From NCBI RefSeq assembly GCF_000685015.1, contig NZ_BAYA01000007.1, positions 227,106-291,105 of the forward strand: a stretch of 64,000 bases of DNA, in the 5' to 3' direction. The notes beneath the pieces were generated by a model. That model worked only from the letters and a program-made list of their open reading frames with translations, was not told the DNA's origin and did not search any database. Shown here in pieces: positions 8,701-15,419 of this stretch. This stretch comes from Paraburkholderia bannensis NBRC 103871 (GTDB lineage: Bacteria > Pseudomonadota > Gammaproteobacteria > Burkholderiales > Burkholderiaceae). Every line of letters starts with the position of its first letter. The first letter of the stretch is position 1. A program made the position numbers and the translations under genes.

Positions 8701-9054
8701 TCAGCCGCTCTCCCTGCCGGTCTTCGAGGCGTGGCAGGGGTGGCAGATAGATTGCAGGTTCGAGTCGTCGTCGGTGCCGCCACGCGCCTTAGGGACGATG
8801 TGGTCAACTTCGGTCGCGATCGTCACGCGACCAGCACTCTTGCACGTCTGACACAACCCGCAGTCGCGCGCGAGGATTCGCTCGCGCAGCCTGACCCAGG
8901 CGTTGCCGTAACCGCGCGCGTGGCGATTTCCCCGCTTTGAGTCGGGCGCCCACTTAACCTCTTCGGAGGCGTGCGCCTCGCACCATGTCTTGCCGCCCGC
9001 GACCAGCGTGCGGCAGCCGCGATGCTTGCACGGCCGCATTGGCCGCGCTGGCAT
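8701..9054 (-). CDS. Phage HNH endonuclease (terminase-associated)
   Basis: 117 residues. Metal-site cysteines CKHRGCRTLV near the N-terminus (about 9-14) and CGLCQTC (about 70-76), the HNH core VDHIVPKARGGTDDDSNLQS (about 85-104) and a final C..C.ASKTGRE. HNH proteins in this position act with terminase in cos cleavage in HK97-like phages. The ATG at 9054 overlaps the upstream stop by 1 nt (TGATG). Confidence 0.93.
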   Translation of the reverse strand: MPARPMRPCKHRGCRTLVAGGKTWCEAHASEEVKWAPDSKRGNRHARGYGNAWVRLRERILARDCGLCQTCKSAGRVTIATEVDHIVPKARGGTDDDSNLQSICHPCHASKTGRESG

Positions 9055-9545
9055 CAGGCGGCCGGCGTCGGCGCGGGCGCCGGGTACGCGGCAGCGAGCG
9101 CGGCATTGGTTGCAGCCTGCACGGCTGCATCGGTCAGGCTCGGGTCGTTCGCCTTCAGGGTGAGAGCGATCTGGATTGCGACGTTGACGTTGCTTGCGTT
9201 CATGGCGAGTCCTTCGGTAGTTGATTCAGGAATGGCGGCGAGCACATCGGCGCCGAGTTGCGTCTTCGGGATGAGTCTGTTGAGATACGCGAGCGCACCT
9301 TCAACGGTCGATTGCCCACCAACAATGTCGATGGGCGCAGCGAGCGCAGCATCGACTGCATGCCGCGCGGCTTGCTCGGTTGCGATAGCGACACTGTTCG
9401 CGTTGGCGTGCGCTTCGAGTTGACTGATTCGTGCAGACAGCATCGAACTGAGCGCAGTCACATCTACTGCGGAAGCGGCTTCCACAGATTTCGCCTCGGT
9501 TTTGAACCACGAGACGATCTTCTGAATGATGGCTTTGATGTTCAT
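9054..9545 (-). CDS. Phage protein of unknown function upstream of HNH
   Basis: 163 residues from MNIKAIIQKIVSWFKTEA. A helical N-terminus is followed by long Ala/Val-rich helices (DVTALSSMLSARISQLEAHA looks coiled-coil) and a low-complexity Ala/Pro tail. It is the first gene of the late operon after the terminator at 9.88-9.92 kb and is translationally coupled to the HNH gene. The function is unknown. The upstream extension to 9662 is rejected because it overlaps the region upstream of the divergent gene. Confidence 0.6.
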   Translation of the reverse strand: MNIKAIIQKIVSWFKTEAKSVEAASAVDVTALSSMLSARISQLEAHANANSVAIATEQAARHAVDAALAAPIDIVGGQSTVEGALAYLNRLIPKTQLGADVLAAIPESTTEGLAMNASNVNVAIQIALTLKANDPSLTDAAVQAATNAALAAAYPAPAPTPAA

Positions 9546-9621
9546 GGTCGACCCAGTCATTGAGATACCATCTAGGCGGAACTTCGAGGGCGTCGTTCCA
9601 CTAACCATCATCGAGAGAACA

Positions 9622-9876
9622 ATGGCAAAAAGAATCGACAACATTGACCTGAATGGCCACATTCCCCCGAACGCAAAATCCGTGAAGATTAAGTTCGCTT
9701 GCTATACAGCTGAAGGGAAGGCGCTACTTTACCGATTCAGTGGCGACTCTTCGCCAGTTGCTCTGCACGGCCCAGAAGGAGTCGTGGAGGTGAATATCGG
9801 CGTATCGAGAACTCTGGCGCTCGAAATTCTGGATGATTCCGCTTGGCAGATCGGGGTATCCGGGTATTCGATCTGA
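9622..9876 (+). CDS. Small accessory protein encoded against the late operon
   Basis: 84 residues (MAKRIDNIDLNGHIPP...), beta-rich, with no recognised domain. It is the only plus-strand gene between 1 and 17 kb, lies divergent to the 9545 gene, and is followed within 5-45 nt by the hairpin at 9881..9918, so it may be an autonomous unit inserted between early and late operons (a moron). Its codon use is less GC-biased than the neighbouring structural genes. ATG 9622 follows a weak GAGAG; the start is uncertain. Confidence 0.5.
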   Translation: MAKRIDNIDLNGHIPPNAKSVKIKFACYTAEGKALLYRFSGDSSPVALHGPEGVVEVNIGVSRTLALEILDDSAWQIGVSGYSI

Positions 9877-9880
9877 TCTA

Positions 9881-9918
9881 AGAAACAAAAAAGCCCGCTT
9901 GCTTTCGCTTGCGGGCTT
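9881..9918 (-). terminator. Intrinsic terminator ending the leftward early operon
   Basis: Stem AAGCCCGC ... GCGGGCTT (9918..9911 with 9898..9891), partly paired 12-nt centre, followed on the minus strand by a run of six T and GTTTCTT. It lies 60 nt past the stop of the Q-like candidate and before the late genes, the position of a lambda tR-prime-type terminator. It can also form on the plus strand after the 84-residue gene, without a good T-run. Confidence 0.8.
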
Positions 9919-9978
9919 CGTGTTCGCACCATTCGTACGGTATATGAAAATGGAGTTTATGCGAGGATTTCTCGCACG

Positions 9979-10551
9979 TCAAGCAGTCCTCATCAGCATA
10001 CCGACTTCGTCGAGGCGCTCGCTCAGCGCGGTCAACCCCTTCTTCTCCAGCTCGCGAATCCATTTGCGGATCGTCGTTGCGTGGCGGTTCGCCGGGTGCT
10101 CGTCGATGCCGAGCTTTTCCGCCTCGTCGAGAACGTGGATCTTGTCGCCGAAGTGCTTGCGCAGCACCGCGACACGGAACGCCTTCACCGGCAACACATC
10201 GCGCGCCTCGCGCGCAACCTGATCGGCAAGCTGCGACACCGACTCGCGGAACAGTTCGGTCATCCGCCAACCGCGGCAGCACGGGCTCAAGCAGTTGCAG
10301 CTTTCGCTGCGGATGGCCTTACCCGCCACCAGCGCGAGCATCTGCCAATAGTCGAGGCCCTCCAGTTCGCGAAACACCATGCCCGACTGGCCCGCGCCGT
10401 CGAGGCCGGTCAGCCCGCGCCCGCTACCGCGCGACGGCCCTTGCAGCAGCTTCGCCATGGGCGACATCGCGTATTGCTGGCTCGAATAGTTGCAGGCGAA
10501 AGTGATCGCCTCTTCGGCGCTGCGGAAAATGCCTTCGTGTCGTGCGTTCAT
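9979..10551 (-). CDS. Candidate late-gene regulator at the Q position
   Basis: 190 residues. The middle carries GSGRGLTGLDGAGQSGMV and ELEGLDYWQMLALVA, then a cysteine cluster CNCLSPCCRGWR (about 84-95), and the C-terminal third looks like a helix-turn-helix (ATTIRKWIRELEKKGLTAL). It is the last gene of the leftward early operon, directly before a terminator and the late genes, where lambdoid phages put antiterminator Q. Similar proteins occur in Burkholderia phages without assigned function (recollection). Role inferred from position and the Cys-rich/HTH layout only. Confidence 0.5.
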   Translation of the reverse strand: MNARHEGIFRSAEEAITFACNYSSQQYAMSPMAKLLQGPSRGSGRGLTGLDGAGQSGMVFRELEGLDYWQMLALVAGKAIRSESCNCLSPCCRGWRMTELFRESVSQLADQVAREARDVLPVKAFRVAVLRKHFGDKIHVLDEAEKLGIDEHPANRHATTIRKWIRELEKKGLTALSERLDEVGMLMRTA

Positions 10552-10583
10552 ATCTGCCCTGTCGTTTGTATTGTTGCTCGCGC

Positions 10584-11267
10584 CTATACTTCGTCGCCGA
10601 ACTTGCTCATCACGTGCGTGCGCATTGCGGCAATCAGCGCGGTCTCACCGAATTGCGAACAGTGGCCGCTTTGCGTCTGCGCCATCCAGAAATTGGCGTC
10701 GCCTGCTGCGGGAAAAAGCGCGATACGCTCTTGCTCGATCAGCGCGCCGCCGTCCATCCAGTCCGTAGACGGCTGATACAGACCATGCGCGACGAAGGTA
10801 TTTGCCGGGTCGGCGACGCCATCGAGCACACCAACGCGCACCCGCTCGACGATCGCCGCGCCGTTTTTCAGCTCCACCGATACACCGCGAGCGCGCGCGA
10901 CCCAGAAGTCGAGTTCCCCGCCAACCAACTCCGCAACCTTCATCGGTACAGCCTCCCTCCCCCATTCACGATCACCGCTAGCCATGAACGGCGCCAGCGA
11001 CTTCTTGTTGTCCGCAATCTTCACCGCGAGCCACGCATGCTCTTCGCCGACCAGTCGACGCTTTTCGCGCAGATAGCGACGGAACTGCTCGGGCACGAAC
11101 GCGAGCGCCATCGCACTGCCCTCGACCTGCACGCCGTTGTGCTCGCTCCGGCGTAGTCTGGTTACGGTCGTCTCGACGAGCTGCTCGACCTCCCCGACGC
11201 CCGACCGCCCGCCGATGCTGAACATACCGATCACCGGCATCTGAACCTGTAGGCGGATCGGCTTCAT
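10584..11267 (-). CDS. NinX-like (DUF2591) protein with extra N-terminal domain
   Basis: 227 residues from ATG 11267 (coupled to the upstream stop as ATGA). Residues ~1-105 form a domain ending PFMASGDREW that resembles the whole upstream gene product; residues ~108-227 (MKVAELVGGELDFWVARARG ...) are a DUF2591/NinX domain with the usual TDWMDGGALIE and W.A segments. NinX proteins are short lambdoid early proteins of unknown function; here one appears fused to a second phage domain. The internal Met at the DUF2591 start suggests the fusion joined two complete genes. Confidence 0.75.
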   Translation of the reverse strand: MKPIRLQVQMPVIGMFSIGGRSGVGEVEQLVETTVTRLRRSEHNGVQVEGSAMALAFVPEQFRRYLREKRRLVGEEHAWLAVKIADNKKSLAPFMASGDREWGREAVPMKVAELVGGELDFWVARARGVSVELKNGAAIVERVRVGVLDGVADPANTFVAHGLYQPSTDWMDGGALIEQERIALFPAAGDANFWMAQTQSGHCSQFGETALIAAMRTHVMSKFGDEV

Positions 11268-11599
11268 GCAGGCACCTCGGCGCGCCATTCTTCATCGCCG
11301 CTCGCGAGAAACGGCTGGAACGTGTTGCCGTTGAGCGCGATAAGCGCGTCCACCCACGCCAGTTCGGCAGTCGCCCACTGCCAGCGCTTCACGAAGATCC
11401 GATAGCCGCTCGGGATCAGCGCTAGCACCCGCACGATGTACTCGTTGCCGCCCAGGTCTTTCTTCCGGTACCGGCGAAAGCCATAGGCCATCGCATGCAC
11501 CGACCTCTGAATGCGATCGACTTTGTAACGACTGCCGCACCAACGCTTCACTGGCGCCGCCGGAATCGGCAGGCTGATCTCGACTTTCACTGGCTGCAC
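11264..11599 (-). CDS. Small phage protein, paralogue of the NinX-fusion N-domain
   Basis: 111 residues (MQPVKVEISLPIPAAPVKRW...), ending TFQPFLASGDEEWRAEVP. Its beginning (QPVKVEISLPIP against KPIRLQVQMPVI) and end match the N-terminal domain of the next gene, so the two arose by tandem duplication. No catalytic motif is visible. It overlaps DUF1364 by 13 nt and the NinX fusion by 4 nt. Confidence 0.65.
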   Translation of the reverse strand: MQPVKVEISLPIPAAPVKRWCGSRYKVDRIQRSVHAMAYGFRRYRKKDLGGNEYIVRVLALIPSGYRIFVKRWQWATAELAWVDALIALNGNTFQPFLASGDEEWRAEVPA

Positions 11600-12030
11600 T
11601 CAGCTTCCTCCGTAATACCCATCTTTCGCGCGCGGATCGGTGCCCACTCAAGAAACGCCTGGCTGAACGTCACCTGCTTTTTCTCGCGTGTCGCGCTTCC
11701 CTGATCCAACCAGCTATGGCACCAGAAGCAGCCCGGCACCGTGCGCGCGTGATTCGACTTCAATCCCATTCCCTTGCCGGCGGCCAAACTGTTCTCATGG
11801 CACGGCACGACCGTTTCGTCGTTCGGGTTGCGGCGGCAGATGCCCGGCACGCGCAGGTAGCACGGCTCGTCGCGGCACGCCGCCAGATACTTCGATCCTT
11901 CCGCCACCGTCGGCTTCTTCACCCGGCGCTTCATCGTCGAGCGCTGCTTCAGCGTGGCCGCCGAAGGTGAGGACTTCCAGGAGCCACGCGACATCGGCTT
12001 CTTACGCGGGCCGAATCCCGATCGCTTCAA
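11587..12030 (-). CDS. DUF1364 phage nuclease-like protein
   Basis: 147 residues. A basic N-terminus (LKRSGFGPRKKPMSRGSW) is followed by a Cys/His domain: KYLAACRDEPCYLRVPGIC, ETVVPCHENSLAAGKGMGLK and PGCFWCHSWLD, the DUF1364 pattern, a proposed zinc-dependent HNH-like nuclease fold. Start is TTG at 12030: it overlaps the previous stop as TTGA and is preceded by GGGGGCGGA. The open frame upstream to 12525 is a shadow of two other genes. It belongs to the ninB/rusA-like recombination module. Confidence 0.75.
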   Translation of the reverse strand: MKRSGFGPRKKPMSRGSWKSSPSAATLKQRSTMKRRVKKPTVAEGSKYLAACRDEPCYLRVPGICRRNPNDETVVPCHENSLAAGKGMGLKSNHARTVPGCFWCHSWLDQGSATREKKQVTFSQAFLEWAPIRARKMGITEEAECSQ

Positions 12031-12288
12031 TCCGCCCCCTTCGCCTCGAACAGCCGGCCCCGCTTGCCGCAATGCCCTGTGACGACGGCGAACCAATGCG
12101 GATACTGTCGCTGTACGCTGGCGCGCGCGGCTGGCGCAAAGAAGTTTGGCTTGCCATCCACAGGGCTGATCCGACCGGCCAACGGATGCGTGCACGCGCT
12201 GCTCTCGACTGCCGGCGGAATAATTGGCCGCCCTTCGATGGCTGCCACACGCCCCCCCGTAGAAGCGGCAATTGATACAGAGCTTCAA
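12027..12288 (-). pseudogene. Cys-rich phage protein, frameshifted at a 7-G run
   Basis: From TTG 12288 the frame reads LKLCINCRFYGGACG and then loses its character; the +1 frame from the G-run on reads AAIEGRPIIPPAVESSACTH and ends GHCGKRGRLFEAKGAD with a stop at 12027. Removing one G from the run at 12258..12252 joins them into an 86-residue protein with cysteines spaced like small phage zinc proteins (C..C ... C.HP ... GHCG..G.LFE). Cause: sequencing error, disabling indel or slippage cannot be told apart. Both ends couple to neighbours through identical TTGA overlaps. Confidence 0.6.
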
Positions 12289-12722
12289 TCCGCCTCCCGC
12301 ACCGAATCCTCGATCGTGAAATGGCGCGGGTTCTTGTCCGCATGCTTGTCGAGGATCGCGCCCGCCGCCGCGTTGAGCGCCGCGTAGAAGTCTTTCGAGC
12401 TGGGCGCGCGGTCGTCGGTCATCATGTTCTGGATCATGGCGTCGCGAAGCACGACCAGCGACGTGATCGCCTTCGTGATGTGCGACATGCCGGAATCCGG
12501 GTCGATGTCCTCGCCTTCCCACCACGAGAACAGATGTCGAATCGTTGCGTCGTAGTAGACCGACGCACGCACGCCGACGGCGCGATAGTTGTGACGCCCG
12601 TATTTCGCAGCGCCTTCGAGCATTGCGACGCCCACTTCAGCCATGACCGCAGCGGAGACAGTCGACATCGGCGCCTTGCGCACACCCACCAGGTCTTTCG
12701 GGTTCGATGGCTTAGCTGTCAT
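12285..12722 (-). CDS. dATP/dGTP diphosphohydrolase-domain protein (DUF5664)
   Basis: 145 residues from ATG 12722. NPKDLVGVRKAPMSTV at the N-terminus, then AMLEGAAKYGRHNYRAVGVR and a metal-binding HLFSWWEGEDIDPDSG..H block match the DUF5664 family, HD/MazG-like phage enzymes that trim the dNTP pool. It overlaps the DUF4406 gene upstream by 4 nt, making a two-gene nucleotide module. Enzyme activity is inferred from the family. Confidence 0.78.
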   Translation of the reverse strand: MTAKPSNPKDLVGVRKAPMSTVSAAVMAEVGVAMLEGAAKYGRHNYRAVGVRASVYYDATIRHLFSWWEGEDIDPDSGMSHITKAITSLVVLRDAMIQNMMTDDRAPSSKDFYAALNAAAGAILDKHADKNPRHFTIEDSVREAD

Positions 12723-13078
12723 GCCGCCTCCAGCTGCGCAGTGACTGCTGCCTGCGAAATCACGGGCATTTCGCCCGCAAGGCCGACCAGATACGTCGCG
12801 GTGAACACGCGCAAGCCGAGTGATCGGGCGATATGGCATTCGAGCGAGGCACCGCGCGACTGCTCCCAACCGGGCAACAGGGCGATACCGTCACAATCGA
12901 CGAGCTGCTTGATGTCCGCCCGCATGCAGTCGAGCCATTCGGCCGACTTGTCCGTATTGATCTCAGCCGGGTTGACGATCTCGAAGCCCAGTTCGCGAAG
13001 GCGTCGTGCCTCGGCGTGGAACGCCGGGAAGTTGAGTTCGGCGTAGCCCGTCATCGGGCCGGCGATATAAAGCTTCAT
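12719..13078 (-). CDS. DUF4406 nucleoside deoxyribosyltransferase-like protein
   Basis: 119 residues beginning MKLYIAGPMTGYAELNFPAF, the diagnostic opening of the DUF4406 branch of the 2-deoxyribosyltransferase superfamily, followed by CDGIALLPGWEQSRGASLE (D and E of the active-site loop). Such proteins remodel nucleosides or nucleotides. Coupled by ATGA overlaps to genes on both sides. Confidence 0.82.
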   Translation of the reverse strand: MKLYIAGPMTGYAELNFPAFHAEARRLRELGFEIVNPAEINTDKSAEWLDCMRADIKQLVDCDGIALLPGWEQSRGASLECHIARSLGLRVFTATYLVGLAGEMPVISQAAVTAQLEAA

Positions 13079-13674
13079 GCGTTTGCTGCCCCGAAAAGAG
13101 CCGCGACCAGCGGATCACGGCGAACAAAGGTGCCCCGCTTCTCTGCGGCACGCTTGCGCTGCTGCGCGCGGATCTCGTCGAACTTGTCGATGCGCTCGCG
13201 CTTGAGCTTCCGGTAGTAGCGCTTGCTCAGCTCCTGCCTAGACTTCGGCGTGGGTCGCTTTGCGTCGCGACCGGCACCCCAGACCCACACAGCCGTCGGC
13301 GCGCCGTCGCCACACGTAGGCAAGTAGCGCGTGATGTGCATTTCGGCACGATTCGCGCCGATGAAGCGCCGCACTGTCGGCTCAGAGCACACGGCAAGCT
13401 CCGCGAGTTCCGCGGCAGTCGCGCTGCGCGATTCGAGGATCGCCCTCATACGCGCACCGCTGCTTTGGGCCGCCCGCTTCGCCGGAATCGCGCGGCGGCG
13501 ATCCGCAAGCTCCAGATCGCGCCCGCGCGCCGTGAGCGCGGCCTCAGTGCGAAGCGGAAACAAATGCACAACGGTCTTCAGTGCTGCCGGCTCATCCCAG
13601 ACCTTGCGCAGCAGCGCATCCTCTTCCGGGCTCCATTCCGGAGCGCGCGGCATTCCCCTGTAGATCCCAGTCAT
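13075..13674 (-). CDS. Phage DNA-binding protein with SANT-like and HTH segments
   Basis: 199 residues from ATG 13674 (TGATG overlap with the DUF1064 gene). WSPEEDALLRKVWDEP near the N-terminus resembles a Myb/SANT-like helix; ATAAELAELAVCSEPTVRRF in the middle is a helix-turn-helix; the C-terminal third is basic (RYYRKLKRERIDKFDEIR). It probably binds DNA; no specific role can be assigned. The longer frame to 14214 is a shadow of DUF1064. Confidence 0.65.
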   Translation of the reverse strand: MTGIYRGMPRAPEWSPEEDALLRKVWDEPAALKTVVHLFPLRTEAALTARGRDLELADRRRAIPAKRAAQSSGARMRAILESRSATAAELAELAVCSEPTVRRFIGANRAEMHITRYLPTCGDGAPTAVWVWGAGRDAKRPTPKSRQELSKRYYRKLKRERIDKFDEIRAQQRKRAAEKRGTFVRRDPLVAALFGAANA

Positions 13675-14156
13675 CAGAATTCCTCCACCTGCCAGCCGCC
13701 GCCGGCCTTCTTGGGTTTCGCCGTAACGGCGATGAACTTCACCGGGTGCTGATACGCGGCCACCTTGATCTTCACGCGCGCATCGTCTGTCCAGTGTCCC
13801 TTGACCTCGTGGCATTCGAGCCGACCGTCGGCCAGCATTACCGCGAAATCGGGCGTGTAGAACGTGTTGTCTGCCAGGCGAAACTTCCACGCCTCGAAGC
13901 CGAACCACGCGATCTCGCCCGCCTGCTTGCGCTCTTCGAGGTGCTGCGCGTATCGCTGCTCGGTCTGGTTGAGCTCGCCGAGCTTCAGCCGTCCCAGCGC
14001 CTGCATCGCCTTCTTCGCAGCGGTGCCCGCCGCTTCCGGCTTGCTTACCGGGTGCGGCGCGGGCCACGTGCGCGGCTCGGAGCCGCTGATCTTTGCCGTG
14101 CCGATGCTGGTTGCGCCCTCTTCGAGACGCATCGGCCATACGTTGCGTTTGCCCAT
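13674..14156 (-). CDS. DUF1064 phage nuclease-like protein
   Basis: 160 residues. After a disordered N-terminus, LNQTEQRYAQHLEERKQAGE leads into FTPD-type motif TFYTPDFAVMLADGRLECHEVKG, the PD-(D/E)xK-like core of DUF1064, with E..K (ECHEVKG) as the likely metal site. The family is common in early/recombination modules of temperate phages and is thought to be an endonuclease, possibly a Holliday-junction resolvase substitute, consistent with the absence of a RusA gene nearby. Confidence 0.82.
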   Translation of the reverse strand: MGKRNVWPMRLEEGATSIGTAKISGSEPRTWPAPHPVSKPEAAGTAAKKAMQALGRLKLGELNQTEQRYAQHLEERKQAGEIAWFGFEAWKFRLADNTFYTPDFAVMLADGRLECHEVKGHWTDDARVKIKVAAYQHPVKFIAVTAKPKKAGGGWQVEEF

Positions 14157-14158
14157 GC

Positions 14159-14383
14159 TCAGAAAGGGATGTCCGGTTCAGCGGTGAACGTTGAGCGCAC
14201 CATGTCGTCGACAATGCGGCTGTCAGTCGTCGCCAGCACGAAGAACTTCTGCCCGCGGTGCGCCCGCGCGAGCCGCTCCGCCTCCATCACTGCGCTCTGC
14301 CGCGACTGGTGCTTGAACGTCGGTGGCGTTTGGCCGGTCGGCGACCAGACGAGGTAAAACGGCTTCGGGTCGAAGAGATTCAT
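14159..14383 (-). CDS. Small phage protein of unknown function
   Basis: 74 residues from ATG 14383 (MNLFDPKPFYLVWSPTGQTPP). It looks like a compact alpha/beta fold with RQSAVMEAERLARAHRGQKFF, a pattern seen in short phage proteins beside DUF1064, but no function is known. It lies 2 nt after the upstream gene stop and 2 nt before the DUF1064 start. Confidence 0.6.
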   Translation of the reverse strand: MNLFDPKPFYLVWSPTGQTPPTFKHQSRQSAVMEAERLARAHRGQKFFVLATTDSRIVDDMVRSTFTAEPDIPF

Positions 14384-14385
14384 GG

Positions 14386-14922
14386 TCACGCGCCCTCGGG
14401 TCGTTGCACGATCAGCTTTCGCCAGTCGCCTTTGCCTGGCTTGAACGAGGAAAAGTGTGTCGCATCCTTGACCAGCCAGAATGCGGCCCAACCGCCGCCC
14501 TGCGCGTCAAAGACCGCAGGCTCCTTGGGCGAGAGGTACGCACTGCCGCTTCCGTCCTGCACCAACCAGCGATACTCGGCAGCGACGTGACTCCAGTCGA
14601 TCGACGGCAGCACAAGCTCTTCGGGCTTCGGCAACACGCGGTAGCACAATTCGCCTTCCCATGACGGCGAACATTCGCGCCAGTCGCCCGGACAATCCTC
14701 ACGACGCCATTCGATCGGCCAGCCGTCCTGCCACAGTGCGAATGCGAGTGCCCGCGAAGCAAGCGCCACTTCGCCAAACGGCTTGTCGAGATCGCGATTC
14801 AGGCTTTCCAGCGCCGCCACACCGCGCACGCCGCCGTCGATCATCAACCGCACACGGAAGCCTTCGTTGTAGGCCGAACTTACGAAGGCGAAATGCTCTT
14901 CGATCACCTTGTCGTTGCTCAT
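14386..14922 (-). CDS. Phage protein of unknown function
   Basis: 178 residues from ATG 14922, coupled to the upstream membrane-protein gene by ATGA. It opens MSNDKVIEEHFAFVSSAYNE and has several Trp-rich segments (ALWQDGWPIEW, CPGDWRECSPSW). No domain is recognised. Protein-like composition in a tightly packed operon supports a real gene. Confidence 0.6.
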   Translation of the reverse strand: MSNDKVIEEHFAFVSSAYNEGFRVRLMIDGGVRGVAALESLNRDLDKPFGEVALASRALAFALWQDGWPIEWRREDCPGDWRECSPSWEGELCYRVLPKPEELVLPSIDWSHVAAEYRWLVQDGSGSAYLSPKEPAVFDAQGGGWAAFWLVKDATHFSSFKPGKGDWRKLIVQRPEGA

Positions 14923-15272
14923 GCGCCCTCCGGCTGTTGCGCCGACTGCTTGCCCCCGCGCAGGCTGGCGTACAAGAGAGATCCCACGCAATACGCCGCG
15001 GGCAACAACAGCTCTCCGACCCAGATCAGCGCAAGCACAAAGGCGAGCGACGAAACCCACTCGTAGGCAGCGTTCAATGGGGCGGGCCGATCAACCTCCC
15101 GAGCCCGTCCGCTCAAAACCATGATCCAAGAGCAGACGCACGCGAACCAGATCAACACGTCGATGAAAAACTTCGCGCCCGTGATGCCGTACACCAAGTA
15201 CAGGTAGAAACACGCCGCGAGCAGCGCGTCGAAAGTGACGTTTTTCAGAAGTCTCGAAAGATCCAGGCTCAT
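14919..15272 (-). CDS. Small inner-membrane protein of the early operon
   Basis: 117 residues from ATG 15272 (MSLDLSRLLKNVTFDALLAA). Three hydrophobic stretches (about 11-35, 36-56 and 73-101) predict an integral membrane protein with a short polar C-terminus. GGAAA lies 8 nt upstream of the ATG. The function is unknown. The 147 nt upstream to 15419 hold no convincing gene; a 39-codon TTG frame (15388..15269) ends in an ATGA overlap with this start but has a weak ribosome site. Confidence 0.55.
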   Translation of the reverse strand: MSLDLSRLLKNVTFDALLAACFYLYLVYGITGAKFFIDVLIWFACVCSWIMVLSGRAREVDRPAPLNAAYEWVSSLAFVLALIWVGELLLPAAYCVGSLLYASLRGGKQSAQQPEGA

Positions 15273-15419
15273 TTCTGGTTTTCCATGTAGTTGATCCGAC
15301 CCGCCACACCGCCTGCGGCTTGTGGGCACGTACCGCCATTCCTTTCGTGACACCTTGGCAATGCCTCGGTATACCCACGCACCGCCAACCGCTTAAATCG
15401 CCTCTGCTTCGTTGCCCGC

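Noticed and set aside
15269..15388. 39-codon TTG-started ORF on the minus strand
   Set aside because: It ends in an ATGA overlap with the next gene, which is suggestive, but has no good ribosome site and no recognisable sequence.
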